Origin: Rhodococcus rhodnii
GTDB taxonomy: Bacteria > Actinomycetota > Actinomycetes > Mycobacteriales > Pseudonocardiaceae
Reading direction: 5' to 3'
NCBI GenBank assembly: GCA_000720375.1
Contig: JOAA01000023.1
Span: 114,647 to 178,646, forward strand
DNA: 64,000 nt
Positions 1 to 8,273 of the stretch are shown here, one piece after another (the first letter of the stretch is position 1; each line of letters opens with the position of its first letter). Made by a program: the position numbers and the translations under genes. Below the pieces are notes generated by a model that was given only the letters and a program-made list of their open reading frames with translations, was not told where the DNA came from and searched no databases.

Positions 1-1
1 G

Positions 2-1087
2 CTTGACGTTCCGGTGGCTGGTTTCCTGCTGACGTCAGTCTGGCTGCTGTGGCGAGCCCGGCGTCGCCCCGCGCTTTACCTTCCCCTTGCGGGACTTGCC
101 TTCGGTGCGGCCCTGGCGACGAAGATGAGCGCCCTGGCCGCGTTTCCGGTGCTGCTGCTGTTGGTCGTGCTGTCCGTCAGGCGCAGGCGTGACCTCCTCA
201 GGCTCGGCGCGGCGGTGGTACTGATCGCGATCGCCGTGGTGTGGGCCTCTTACCTGGTCGTGGATCCGTTGCTGCGTTGGGAAACGCCGCCTGGCTTGCC
301 GCAGCGTGCGCTTGTCGACTGGTTGCCGGTTCCTGAGCCGTACCGGGATGGGATGCGTGTGCAGTTCGGCTTCGAGGACCAGGTCTGGGGCGGTTTCTTG
401 TTCGGGCGTCACTACCTCGGTTCGCTCTGGTACTACCTGCCGGCCGCGCTGCTCGTGAAGACGCCACTGGGCATGCTGGCGCTCTGGCTGGCCGGCGCTG
501 TCGTGATGTTTTCCCGGCTACGCCCAGCGGCACCGTACGTACTCGTCCCCGCGGCCGTGCTGCTGGCCGCGGCCATGACCGGCGACCGCGATCTCGGCGT
601 CCGGTACGCGGTCTTCGTGCCGATGTTCCTGACGGTCGCGGCAGGCAGCGTAGTTACCGTGCGACAGCGATGGATGCGTGTCACGGCGGCGTTCCTGGTC
701 ATCTTCGCCGCGGTCAGTTCGCTTCGGACGTTTCCGTATTACCTGCCGTACTCCAACGAGGCCTTCGGCGGGCCGACAAAGACCCATCTACGCCTGCACG
801 ACTCGAACGTCGACTGGGGACAAGACCTAGGCCGCCTGGCCGACGTCCTGCGACAGCGCTACCCGGGCGAGCGGATTTGGCTCGTGTACAAGGGAAGCGG
901 CGTGCCGTCACACTACGGCATCGACGCAACCGACCCACGCAAGGTGCCACCGGACCAGGTGCGCGGACTGCTTGTCGTGTCGGATTCCGCGATCGCCAAG
1001 GCAGACAACCACCTGACAGCACTGATCAAGAGCAGCACCCCGATCGACGAAGTCGGCCACTCCATCACGATCTACCGCCGCCCATAG
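2..1087 (+). CDS. GT39-type membrane glycosyltransferase, 3' part
   Basis: The reading frame is open back to the window edge, so the 5' part of the gene lies outside; about 361 residues are visible. It reads as the C-terminal half of a dolichyl-phosphate-mannose/ArnT-like (GT39) integral membrane glycosyltransferase, which moves a sugar from a polyprenyl-phosphate carrier to an acceptor on the outer face of the membrane. Visible features are alternating Leu/Val/Ala-rich transmembrane stretches with Arg-rich loops, the RYAVFVPMFL helix and a soluble C-terminal tail with NVDWGQDLGRLADVLR and YKGSGVPSHYGID, a pattern familiar in actinobacterial GT39 proteins. The catalytic first loop would be upstream, so the family call rests on the tail. 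The acceptor is unknown. Confidence 0.75.
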   Translation, partial: LDVPVAGFLLTSVWLLWRARRRPALYLPLAGLAFGAALATKMSALAAFPVLLLLVVLSVRRRRDLLRLGAAVVLIAIAVVWASYLVVDPLLRWETPPGLPQRALVDWLPVPEPYRDGMRVQFGFEDQVWGGFLFGRHYLGSLWYYLPAALLVKTPLGMLALWLAGAVVMFSRLRPAAPYVLVPAAVLLAAAMTGDRDLGVRYAVFVPMFLTVAAGSVVTVRQRWMRVTAAFLVIFAAVSSLRTFPYYLPYSNEAFGGPTKTHLRLHDSNVDWGQDLGRLADVLRQRYPGERIWLVYKGSGVPSHYGIDATDPRKVPPDQVRGLLVVSDSAIAKADNHLTALIKSSTPIDEVGHSITIYRRP

Positions 1088-1117
1088 CGTATGTCCTTTG
1101 AGGACGGCGAATACAGC

Positions 1118-1159
1118 ACGAGCCTGCGCCCTCAGAAGCTGGCCGGGGCGCAGGCTCGT
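1118..1159. terminator. Bidirectional hairpin between convergent genes
   Basis: ACGAGCCTGCGCCC (1118-1131) pairs perfectly with GGGCGCAGGCTCGT (1146-1159) around a 14-nt loop. It sits between the converging stop codons at 1087 and 1179, as expected for a shared terminator. There is no long T-run on either side. Confidence 0.75.
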
Positions 1160-1178
1160 CACAACAGAGCGCCGACCA

Positions 1179-2267
1179 CTACCGGATCCGTTTGACAGGC
1201 CGGAAGAGACGGCGAGGCTTTGGGCTCTCGCCCGTGCCCGACGCGTACCGCAAGACCGCGCCCCCTTCCCACTGCAGCAGAGACATGAGCTGGGCGTTGA
1301 CTTGACGCTCCTCGTCCGTGTCCCGCGGTCGAGGCAGCCCAAGGTGTTCGTAAAGTGCGAACCGATCCAGATCAATGATCGTGGCGACGGCCGTTCCGTA
1401 CTCGTCAGCCGCCGCGATCGCGGCACGATAGGCCAAATAGGCAAGGAAGTACGGCGCCAATGCGACCAATAGCCAAGGTCCGTCGGTCAGCAGCGCTGCG
1501 ATGGCGATCAACGTGGCCAGCAATGAGACGAAGCAAAGACGGACAGTGGTGTCCAGCAACTGCCGGGAATCGCGAAGATACGCCAGATGTGGTTCGGGGA
1601 TGACCAACGCGAAGTGCGGGGCGGTGGTGACAGCGTCAAGTCCGTACTGGGCACCGACCGCGTCTTCGTACCGCCGTAAGGTATTGCCCAGTCTCGTGGG
1701 CAAGATGCGCTGGCCGTCCGGGTAGCGCTCATGTCTGGCATGCAACGCGTCCCTGGCAACGATCTGCGGCACGAGATGGTTCGAGTCGGATGAGTTGAGA
1801 TATTTGTCGAACTGCTGGTTATAGGTCTCCTCGTCGAGATCATCGGTGTAGCGTGGACTTTTCAAGAAGCCTTCCTCGATGGCATCGTCCAGCGCGTCAA
1901 CCCGTTCTGCGAGCCGTTGCGCGCGTTTGCGATGGTGGGCGACGCGTAGCCGCATGGCTCCGATCGCAATCATCGAGGAACCCCAATAGCCTTCGAGCAG
2001 TTGAACCGTCGCGAACTGGAACGGATGCAGGAACAGGGCAAGCACGAATGTGATCAGAAGCAGCCATGCGACCTGCGAAACAGACCATTCGGTAAGTCGG
2101 ACGCCGAGTGCCGTCAGGTTGGGCCGATCGCGCCAGGCATCGCTCTTGATCAGTAGATAGTTCCACAGCACCAAGAACAGTGTGGGCACCATGGTCACGA
2201 TGCTGAAGTACTTTCCTACTCTGCTCCCTGCCGTCAGCGCGGCGTCCGCGATCGATGGCGCGGCCAT
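1179..2267 (-). CDS. Hypothetical multi-pass membrane protein
   Basis: A 362-residue protein I do not recognise. It has two N-terminal hydrophobic segments (about residues 20-42 and 65-85), a long hydrophilic middle (about 110-240) rich in charged residues and starting with a basic helix (HHRKRAQRLAERVDALDD), then two more hydrophobic segments (about 245-290) and a basic cytoplasmic tail. This layout, two hairpins around a large soluble loop, suggests a membrane-anchored scaffold or sensor rather than a transporter. Its ATG directly follows the TGA of the upstream zinc-ribbon gene (TGAATG), so the two are almost certainly cotranscribed and translationally coupled. No enzymatic motif is visible. 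Confidence 0.75.
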   Translation of the reverse strand: MAAPSIADAALTAGSRVGKYFSIVTMVPTLFLVLWNYLLIKSDAWRDRPNLTALGVRLTEWSVSQVAWLLLITFVLALFLHPFQFATVQLLEGYWGSSMIAIGAMRLRVAHHRKRAQRLAERVDALDDAIEEGFLKSPRYTDDLDEETYNQQFDKYLNSSDSNHLVPQIVARDALHARHERYPDGQRILPTRLGNTLRRYEDAVGAQYGLDAVTTAPHFALVIPEPHLAYLRDSRQLLDTTVRLCFVSLLATLIAIAALLTDGPWLLVALAPYFLAYLAYRAAIAAADEYGTAVATIIDLDRFALYEHLGLPRPRDTDEERQVNAQLMSLLQWEGGAVLRYASGTGESPKPRRLFRPVKRIR

Positions 2268-2501
2268 TCACTGTTTCCTTCGCGGCAGTCGCTCCGTCTT
2301 GTAGTTGCACTTGCTGCAGTGATACAGGCCATCGCTACGCAGCTTCCGCAGCCTGCCGTCGGGGCAGTTCGGACACTTCGCCGACTTCCGAGGAGGTCGC
2401 CGGCCGGGCATGCGCGAGGAACCGCTTGAATAACTGAGTCGAGGCGCCAATGTCACGGTGAGCAGAATCAGTGCGGGACCGGCCGAGCGAGAGCGCACCA
2501 T
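2268..2501 (-). CDS. Small zinc-ribbon protein
   Basis: A 77-residue protein. The start at 2501 is chosen because a near-perfect ribosome-binding site (GGGAGGTGA) lies just upstream; the frame remains open further 5'. The N-terminus has a short hydrophobic run (ALILLTVTLA), followed by a basic linker and a C-terminal zinc ribbon with two CxxC knuckles, CPNC and CSKC, separated by about 15 residues and ending in a basic tail. Two CxxC pairs at this spacing bind one zinc ion. It is directly followed (TGAATG) by the 362-residue membrane protein, so the two probably act together, the ribbon perhaps at the membrane. Specific function unknown. Confidence 0.7.
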   Translation of the reverse strand: MVRSRSAGPALILLTVTLAPRLSYSSGSSRMPGRRPPRKSAKCPNCPDGRLRKLRSDGLYHCSKCNYKTERLPRRKQ

Positions 2502-2569
2502 GTCACCTCCCACCTCGATGAACCTGAACATGGTAGGACTATCCGCCAATCGCGTCGATGGGATGACTG

Positions 2570-2893
2570 ATGAGGCGGACGATGGGATGGCTCCGATCGG
2601 TGAGCATGCGCGCGCTTATGGCCGTGCTGTGGTGGCCGTGGCTCGTCCCTACGCTGGCAGTCCTGTTGTTGGCGGGCGCTGGCGGCCTCGGCGCTGATTG
2701 GCTCGTCTGGACCGGACTCGGCGTTGCGCTCCTCGGACTCGCCGTACTTCTCGGACTGGGGTATCTGGGTCGGCGGGCTCGGCAGCCCGTCAAGCCGCCT
2801 GCTTGCCGCCCGCCGTCAGGGTTGGAGGCCGAAGTAGTCGCGGAGTTCGGGCGGGACCGCGTCCGGGTGGGGCTGGAAGAGCTCAATGAGTAG
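2570..2893 (+). CDS. Possible small two-helix membrane protein
   Basis: An open frame of up to 107 residues with two clear hydrophobic segments (LVPTLAVLLLAGAGG and LVWTGLGVALLGLAVLLGLG) followed by an Arg-rich cytosolic end and an acidic tail. ATG at 2570 has a poor ribosome-binding site and an internal start is possible. The last 80 bases overlap a 46-codon gene on the opposite strand that has better start signals, so the tail of this frame may not be translated. The hydrophobic pattern and tryptophans argue that it is real; the antisense overlap argues against. Function unknown. Confidence 0.4.
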   Translation: MRRTMGWLRSVSMRALMAVLWWPWLVPTLAVLLLAGAGGLGADWLVWTGLGVALLGLAVLLGLGYLGRRARQPVKPPACRPPSGLEAEVVAEFGRDRVRVGLEELNE

Positions 2894-2956
2894 CTGGTCC
2901 GGACCTTGGGCCATGGCGTAGTCCGCAGTGTCATGGTGACGGATATCGGTGATCAC
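2816..2956 (-). CDS. 46-residue microprotein, third gene of monooxygenase unit
   Basis: A short gene, GTG to TGA, encoding a 46-residue acidic soluble protein that begins MITDIRHHDTADYAMAQG and ends ELRDYFGLQP. The GTG is preceded at ideal spacing by GGGGAGG. It lies 23 nt downstream of the DUF3159 gene stop on the same strand, so it is probably the last gene of the FAD monooxygenase-DUF3159 transcript. Codon third positions are mostly G or C, as in neighbouring genes. I do not recognise a family. The opposite strand carries a possible membrane-protein frame over the same bases. Confidence 0.5.
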   Translation of the reverse strand: MITDIRHHDTADYAMAQGPDQLLIELFQPHPDAVPPELRDYFGLQP

Positions 2957-2979
2957 TGTGCCTCCCCGGAGCTAGCGGG

Positions 2980-3633
2980 TCACGACGGAGGGTGCGCGGC
3001 CACACCGTATTGCGCCGGCGGTCCCGATACAGGGTTGCGCAGAATCCGCCAGCACAAGTAGATGCAGACACCCGCTGCGGGCGCACCACCCAGCAACGTC
3101 GCGGCGATGCCAAGCGGGACGACCTGTCCGGCAAGGTACAGCGGCACCAGCACGGCCGTGGCGATGCCGAACTTCGCAAGGAAAATCGCCGTGCACACCT
3201 GAAAGCGCCGCCGCTGGGCACGGTCGCGCCGCCAGCCGAATCGTTCACCGCGCACGGCTCCCATCACCACACCGATGATCGGCCATCGCACCAGCATCGA
3301 TACTGCGAACACCACGCCGCCGCCTGCCTGCGTGAGGATGGCGGTGAGGTAGAAGTCGACCGCGCGCCCGGTGCTGCCGGCCAGCAGCACAGACACGCCG
3401 ACCACGAGCACGCCGATTGCCGGCTGCCAGAACTTGCGGTCCGTGCACAGTCGCACCACGGCGAACACGAACACGCCACCGAGCGCGATCAGCGCCGACG
3501 TCAGCACATGCTCGGTCAGCAGATAGGCGACGAGGAACAGCGCCCGCGACGCGACCCCTTCGGCAACCGTGCGCCAACCGCCCACCGCGGTGAACAACGA
3601 CAAAGACTTCTGGGTCACCAGATTGAGGCTCAT
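2980..3633 (-). CDS. DUF3159 family integral membrane protein
   Basis: A 217-residue membrane protein with about five or six hydrophobic segments. The start region, TAVGGWRTVAEGVASRALFL, is characteristic of the actinobacterial DUF3159 family, whose function is not established. Start ATG 3631-3633 overlaps the TGA of the upstream FAD monooxygenase (ATGA), indicating translational coupling; longer in-frame starts run through the monooxygenase gene and are not credible. It carries a basic loop (GWRRDRAQRRRFQ) before the last three helices. The coupling suggests it handles the substrate or product of the monooxygenase, for instance by export or self-resistance, but that is inference. Confidence 0.85.
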   Translation of the reverse strand: MSLNLVTQKSLSLFTAVGGWRTVAEGVASRALFLVAYLLTEHVLTSALIALGGVFVFAVVRLCTDRKFWQPAIGVLVVGVSVLLAGSTGRAVDFYLTAILTQAGGGVVFAVSMLVRWPIIGVVMGAVRGERFGWRRDRAQRRRFQVCTAIFLAKFGIATAVLVPLYLAGQVVPLGIAATLLGGAPAAGVCIYLCWRILRNPVSGPPAQYGVAAHPPS

Positions 3634-4763
3634 GCGCCTGCCTTCGTCGTGGCAGGCGTGGGGAATCCGGTCCGGCGCATCGTGTCCTCGTAGCCGCCGA
3701 TCGCGTCGAGCAGCTCGCGCCGGCCGCGGTTCGCCTCGGCCAGTACCTGGCAGAGGTGGTACGCGTCCTGCATTGCCAGGTTTCCGCCGAAACCCGGCGC
3801 CAGGTGGATCGCGTCGCCGATGACCGTCACCGGGCTGGCGGGCCAGGCAGGCATCGGCGGGATCATCCCGATCCGCAGCGCGACTGTGACGTCCGGCCAC
3901 GCCTCGGCGACGATCAACCGCAGGTCCGCAGTCAACTCCTTGGCCCGGCGCCACACCGCGGCCGACAAGCTGGCCGCACCGAGCCACTCTTGCGTGACCG
4001 GCAAGGCCCACATCACGTAGTCCTCGATGTGGGCGACCGCGTCGGGGCGCAGGGTCGGTAGCCAGCGCTGCCGCGCCACGACAGGCGACTCGGCAAACCG
4101 CAGCACGCCCAACGCCATCATTGTGCCGGACACGTGGACGGTGGCCGGATTGTCGCCGATCAGGCCGGGCAGCCCGGCATCTGCCACGGCGTGCAGCGGG
4201 GTTGCGCCCATGAGCATGCGCCGCCCTGTGTCGACCACTTGTGCGTGCGGCAAGTACTGGCGGCGGACCGCCGAACCTATGCCGTCGGCGCCGACCAGCA
4301 CGTCGGCGATGTCCGTGCGGCCGTCGGCGAACCACGCCTGGACCGTGCCGTCGGCTCGTTGTTCGAACCGTGTGAACTCCGCCCCAAAGCGGACCACGTC
4401 TTCCAAGCCTGTCAGCAACACCGCCCGCAGCAGCGGCCGATGGACCTGCCGACCTGGCCGCGCCCCGCCCGCCATGCCGTCGGACGGTTGAGCGCCCACG
4501 ACCGTGAGCGGTCCGTCCACATCGGACAGTCGAAGAGTCTGCGTGCGCGGTCCACCCGTCGTGGCCTCCACCATCGCGGCATGCCCCGGTGGCAGGCACG
4601 CCCGTAGCGCCGAGGCGCCCCGGTCATCGACATGCAGGCTCACGCCCTGCGGACGTTCCAACGCGCCGTCTCGCTCGTACACCACGACGTCGACACCCGC
4701 CCGGCGCAACCCCTGCGCCAGCGTCAACCCGCCCAAACCGGCACCGACCACGATCACCCTCAT
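3630..4763 (-). CDS. FAD-dependent monooxygenase, class A
   Basis: A 377-residue flavoprotein hydroxylase of the PHBH/salicylate-hydroxylase type, expected to use NAD(P)H and O2 to hydroxylate or epoxidise a small substrate in the cytosol. The start at 4763 places the Rossmann dinucleotide motif VVGAGLGGLTLA at residues 4-15 behind a GAAAGAGGG-like ribosome-binding site. The second FAD motif (GDAIHLAPGFGGNLAMQDA) lies around residues 300-320, and the VGADGIGSAVR segment around residue 150 matches the DG motif. The substrate cannot be deduced. It is transcribed divergently from a TetR regulator across a 22-bp palindrome and is coupled to a DUF3159 gene, a layout typical of an inducible detoxification or tailoring unit. 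Confidence 0.88.
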   Translation of the reverse strand: MRVIVVGAGLGGLTLAQGLRRAGVDVVVYERDGALERPQGVSLHVDDRGASALRACLPPGHAAMVEATTGGPRTQTLRLSDVDGPLTVVGAQPSDGMAGGARPGRQVHRPLLRAVLLTGLEDVVRFGAEFTRFEQRADGTVQAWFADGRTDIADVLVGADGIGSAVRRQYLPHAQVVDTGRRMLMGATPLHAVADAGLPGLIGDNPATVHVSGTMMALGVLRFAESPVVARQRWLPTLRPDAVAHIEDYVMWALPVTQEWLGAASLSAAVWRRAKELTADLRLIVAEAWPDVTVALRIGMIPPMPAWPASPVTVIGDAIHLAPGFGGNLAMQDAYHLCQVLAEANRGRRELLDAIGGYEDTMRRTGFPTPATTKAGA

Positions 4764-4775
4764 CCCCAGCCCTCT

Positions 4776-4797
4776 TTCTTCATCGCCTGATGAAGAA
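4776..4797. promoter_or_regulatory. TetR-type palindromic operator
   Basis: TTCTTCATC (4776-4784) and GATGAAGAA (4789-4797) form a perfect 9-bp inverted repeat around a 4-bp spacer. It lies 13 nt upstream of the monooxygenase start and in the divergent region shared with the TetR gene, the usual place for an autoregulatory TetR operator. A further half-site-like ATGAAGAA occurs at about 4834. Confidence 0.75.
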
Positions 4798-4864
4798 CAC
4801 TCTACGGACGGCTCGACCAAAACTCCACCGACCAATGAAGAAAGCTGGTAGGCTCCACCGGGTC

Positions 4865-5467
4865 ATGGCAGAACACGCACGTCCCGGACGCTGGCGGTCC
4901 GGCGCGGAAAGCAAGCAGCGAATCCTCCAGGCCGCCCGCGAACTGTTCGGGCAGCACGGGTACGGCGGCACGACCGTGCGCGCGATCGCCACCGCGGCAG
5001 AGGTCGACCCGGCGATGGTGTTCTACTTCTTCCGCACCAAGCAGGGCCTGTTCGCCGCGGCGATCGAGATGTCCGGCGACGTCCCGCCGGCCATCGAGTC
5101 GATCTTCGCAGGCGGCCTCGACACCATCGGCGAGCGCATCGTCCGCACGCTGCTGGAGAACCTCGACAAGTCCGACCGGACCCCGCTGGTGATGCTGACC
5201 AGGTCGGCACCCACCGACGAGCAGTCCAGAGCACTGCTGCGCGAGTTCATCGACCGGGAGATCACCCACCGGCTCGCCGCCATGCTCGGCACACCGGACG
5301 CCGCACTGCGGGCCGGCATGGTCAACGTCCAGATCCTGGGCCTCGCGGTGGCGCGCTACATCGTGAAGATCGATGCGATCGCGTCGTCGTCGATCGACGA
5401 CCTGGTCGCCCAGTTCGGCCCACTCGTGCAGCACTGCCTGACCGGACAGCCGACCCAGGATCCCTGA
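4865..5467 (+). CDS. TetR/AcrR family transcriptional regulator
   Basis: A 200-residue repressor-type regulator. The N-terminal HTH (about residues 12-58) shows the TetR pattern: SKQRILQAARELF, GYGGTTVRAIATAAEVDPAMVFYFFRTKQGLF. The remainder is an all-helical ligand-binding and dimerisation domain. The start is taken at ATG 4865; an alternative ATG at 4834 would add ten residues (MKKAGRLHRV) but has no better ribosome-binding site. Divergent to the FAD monooxygenase/DUF3159 unit, it most likely represses that unit and itself through the palindrome at 4776-4797, released by a small molecule, possibly the monooxygenase substrate. Confidence 0.88.
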   Translation: MAEHARPGRWRSGAESKQRILQAARELFGQHGYGGTTVRAIATAAEVDPAMVFYFFRTKQGLFAAAIEMSGDVPPAIESIFAGGLDTIGERIVRTLLENLDKSDRTPLVMLTRSAPTDEQSRALLREFIDREITHRLAAMLGTPDAALRAGMVNVQILGLAVARYIVKIDAIASSSIDDLVAQFGPLVQHCLTGQPTQDP

Positions 5468-5587
5468 CCGCACAAACCAAGTGGACCGGCTCGGCCCAGG
5501 CCATTTCCATCGGGTCAACGCAATTCGCCCACGGCCCTGGCCGGCAGTCGCTACGCTACCGCCCAGCACGTTGCCTGGGAGGTGGCG

Positions 5588-6688
5588 ATGGCTGAAGCAA
5601 CCACTCCGTCCGTGGAGGCCAGCAGACCCGATCCGGCGAACGCGGCCACTCCGGCGGACTTCGTCGAGGGGATGCGAAGCCTGAAGCGGTGGGTGGGATG
5701 CGGCTACCGCCAGTTGGAGAAGCGCGCGAGCGCGGCTGGGAAAGCGTTGCCGCGCAGTACCTTGACCGTCGCCCTGGCCCGCGACACCTTGCCCCGCGAG
5801 GACTTGGTGGTGGCGTTCGCGCTCGCATGCGGGTGTGACGAGGACCAGGTCGCCGGCTGGGTCGCGGCCCGCAGGCGCATCGCTGCGGCTGGAACCATTG
5901 ACATCCCAGCTGTCGCCGGGGTCGCGCCACGAAGGCGTGCACGCGTGGTGATTGCCCTGGTGACGCTTGCTGTGGCGATTGCGACCGTCGTGTATGCCGT
6001 GACGGCGAGCAGCCCCAGCGAGCCGCACTCTGCTCCAGACCAAGCGGCTCCACCGGCGACTCCCGGCCTGGACCAAACTGGGACGCCCTCGCCAGTTCCC
6101 GACTCCAGCACCGCCACACCGTCGGTTCCCATGACCACCACAACAAGCGCCGACCAGAACCCCGTGATTCCCGCAGCTGCGGCCGCATCCAGCCCACCAC
6201 CGCAGCAATCGCCAGCCAAACTTGTACCTAAGGCGACACCACCGACACAGACAGCACTGCCGACGCAGACGCCACCCACACAGACGACACCGCCCGCGCC
6301 ACGCGGCAGGGAGACTGTCGAACTGCCCGGCGAAGCCCCGATCCATTGCCCGACGCCGTATCTCGTCACCGCGTACGGGCCTGTCGCCCAGTGCACGCAG
6401 CGCTCCGGCGACAACGCCCGGATCGGCTACTACAGCCCGATCACGCGGGAATTCGGCCCCACATCCGACTGGCTGTCTGTGGTCGACCCGAACTGGTTCG
6501 ACGGCTCGATGCAGGCCACCGACGGCGTCCGCGCGGATTCCCGAGGCCATGCCACCATCGCGACGAGTTACGGCCCGGGCGTGTGGGCGACCCAGTACCG
6601 GGACGGAAAAGCCCGCTGGGGCGTGATCAACCTGATGACGAACGAGTTCCACCCAGCATCCCAAGGCTGGCAACCGATCGCGTCCTGA
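5588..6688 (+). CDS. HTH protein with single TM helix and extracytoplasmic domain
   Basis: A 366-residue protein in three parts. Residues 23-100 form a small helical domain resembling the XRE-like N-terminus of actinobacterial one-pass regulators (FVEGMRSLKRWVGCGYRQLEKRA, LPREDLVVAFALACGC). Residues 119-140 are one transmembrane helix (VVIALVTLAVAIATVVYAV). A Pro/Thr-rich linker of about 100 residues with PTQT repeats follows, then an extracellular C-terminal domain of about 120 residues with two cysteines (IHCPTPYL, VAQCTQ) and several aromatic G/Y/W motifs. Start ATG 5588 follows GGGAGG by 5 nt. The layout suggests a sensor that passes an outside signal to DNA or to a cytosolic partner; the ligand and target are unknown. 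It appears monocistronic. Confidence 0.7.
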   Translation: MAEATTPSVEASRPDPANAATPADFVEGMRSLKRWVGCGYRQLEKRASAAGKALPRSTLTVALARDTLPREDLVVAFALACGCDEDQVAGWVAARRRIAAAGTIDIPAVAGVAPRRRARVVIALVTLAVAIATVVYAVTASSPSEPHSAPDQAAPPATPGLDQTGTPSPVPDSSTATPSVPMTTTTSADQNPVIPAAAAASSPPPQQSPAKLVPKATPPTQTALPTQTPPTQTTPPAPRGRETVELPGEAPIHCPTPYLVTAYGPVAQCTQRSGDNARIGYYSPITREFGPTSDWLSVVDPNWFDGSMQATDGVRADSRGHATIATSYGPGVWATQYRDGKARWGVINLMTNEFHPASQGWQPIAS

Positions 6689-6755
6689 CCAGAAACCAGC
6701 CGGTTACTGGACAAATTCAGTCACATTGGCAGCGTCCTCAATGGACTCACGCGGG

Positions 6756-8228
6756 CTACTGGGAACCGAACCAACGGCGGGCGGCGAGAACGAACGCTTC
6801 CGGATCGGGGTCCCGCTCCCCCGCCCACGCGACGATGCCGTCAGGTCGGACAAGCACGGCGCCCAGCCCGAGGTCGTTCTCCGCCACCCCGGTGGCATAC
6901 CGCATCCGGCTTTCCCAGCCCTGCACCAAATCGTGCAGGCGTCGGTCGGCGCTGAAATCGAGCACGACGCCTCGTCCGTCCTCCATCAAGTCGCTGAGGC
7001 GAGTGCCGTCCTGGAGACAGAAGTCCGGGGCGTTGCGGCCGACCAGTGGGTGATCGCTGCCGAGGTCGTAGCGGATCGACGATCCCGAAATCCTCTCGAC
7101 CACGTAGGTCGTGCCGTCCCGGGTTCCGAGCAGGTCACGCAGCAATGCCTGCACCGCCTGGGAATGCGGGTCCGGCCGCATCGCCGCCACCTGAGCGCGC
7201 GTCCACTCCAGCGCACGGACACCGACCGGATGACGCTCGCGGGTGTAGGTGTCGAGGAGCCCGTCCGGTGCGAGCCCACGCACGGTTGCCGCGAGCTTCC
7301 AGCCCAGGTTCATGGCGTCCCCGATGCCGGTGTTGAGGCCTTGCCCGCCAAGTGGGGAGATGATGTGGGCGGCGTCGCCGGCGAGCAGGACCCGTCCCCG
7401 CCGGTAGGTCGTCGTCTGCTTGGCCCGGTCGGTGAAGCTCGATGCGAGATGGACGTCGCTCAGCGTCACATCGGTGCCGGACACACGGCGCAGCACCGCT
7501 TGGAGATGGTCGAGGGTCGGCGGCTGCGAGCGATCGAACGCGCCGCCGTCGAAGTCCATCATGCCGATGTGTCCTGGCGTGGACATCTGGAGGTACATGC
7601 CTGTCGGCGTCAGGTTCATCCCGGGGTTCAGCTTCTCGGGATCGGCGATCGTGGTGAGCGCGACGTAGCCGGTGAACTGCGGCTCGGTACCGACGAAGTC
7701 GAAGCCCGCGAGCTTGCGCACCGCGCTGCGTCCGCCATCGCAACCGACAACCCAACGCGCCGCGTACTCGTGCTTGCCGTCGCCCAAGATCACGGTCTCG
7801 TCGTCCTGCGCGAGGGTGGAAACCGTTACGCCGCGCCGGATCTCCACACCGAGCTTGCTGGCTCGCTCGGACAGCACGGTCTCGACCGATTCGAGGCTTG
7901 TCATCACGACCTCCGGCGCCGGGCTGGGCAGCCGGAACGGCAAAGCGGCGACCTTGGCCCGGTCGAGCATGATGCCGGCGAAGTGCCCCGCCCCGAGCGG
8001 AGGTGGTTGCGCGCCCGACGCCGTCAGCAAAGAGTCCAGCATCCCGCGGCGGTGAAACGCCTCGACGGACGTGGCGAACAGGCCCCGCAGCCCGAGCGGT
8101 TCCGTCCGCCACGGCGAGCCGGGTTCCGGCTCCCGTTCAAGCACCAGCACGGAGCAGCCCGCGAGGCCAAGCTCACAGGCGAGCAGCAGGCCAACCGGGC
8201 CCGCGCCCACGATCACTACGTCATGCAT
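6756..8228 (-). CDS. FAD-dependent aromatic hydroxylase (PheA/TfdB type)
   Basis: A 490-residue class A flavin monooxygenase. Residues 3-15 carry the GAGPVGLLLA dinucleotide fold, a GCDGGRSAVRK motif lies near residue 170, and LLAGDAAHIISPLGGQGLNTG near residue 285 is the ribityl-binding GD motif. The C-terminal thioredoxin-like segment (residues about 390-490, with LVRPDGIVAWAG) is the standard third domain of PheA/TfdB and of rifampicin or polyketide hydroxylases. Start ATG 8228 follows AGGGAT; ten extra codons upstream are open but lack a site. Divergent from the AfsR-like regulator at 8329, which may control it. The substrate is likely a phenol or polyketide, perhaps an antibiotic, but that cannot be read from sequence. 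Confidence 0.88.
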   Translation of the reverse strand: MHDVVIVGAGPVGLLLACELGLAGCSVLVLEREPEPGSPWRTEPLGLRGLFATSVEAFHRRGMLDSLLTASGAQPPPLGAGHFAGIMLDRAKVAALPFRLPSPAPEVVMTSLESVETVLSERASKLGVEIRRGVTVSTLAQDDETVILGDGKHEYAARWVVGCDGGRSAVRKLAGFDFVGTEPQFTGYVALTTIADPEKLNPGMNLTPTGMYLQMSTPGHIGMMDFDGGAFDRSQPPTLDHLQAVLRRVSGTDVTLSDVHLASSFTDRAKQTTTYRRGRVLLAGDAAHIISPLGGQGLNTGIGDAMNLGWKLAATVRGLAPDGLLDTYTRERHPVGVRALEWTRAQVAAMRPDPHSQAVQALLRDLLGTRDGTTYVVERISGSSIRYDLGSDHPLVGRNAPDFCLQDGTRLSDLMEDGRGVVLDFSADRRLHDLVQGWESRMRYATGVAENDLGLGAVLVRPDGIVAWAGERDPDPEAFVLAARRWFGSQ

Positions 8229-8273
8229 GAGAAATCCCTTCCGAACCCGACACGCCAAAAGACTGCTGCGAGC

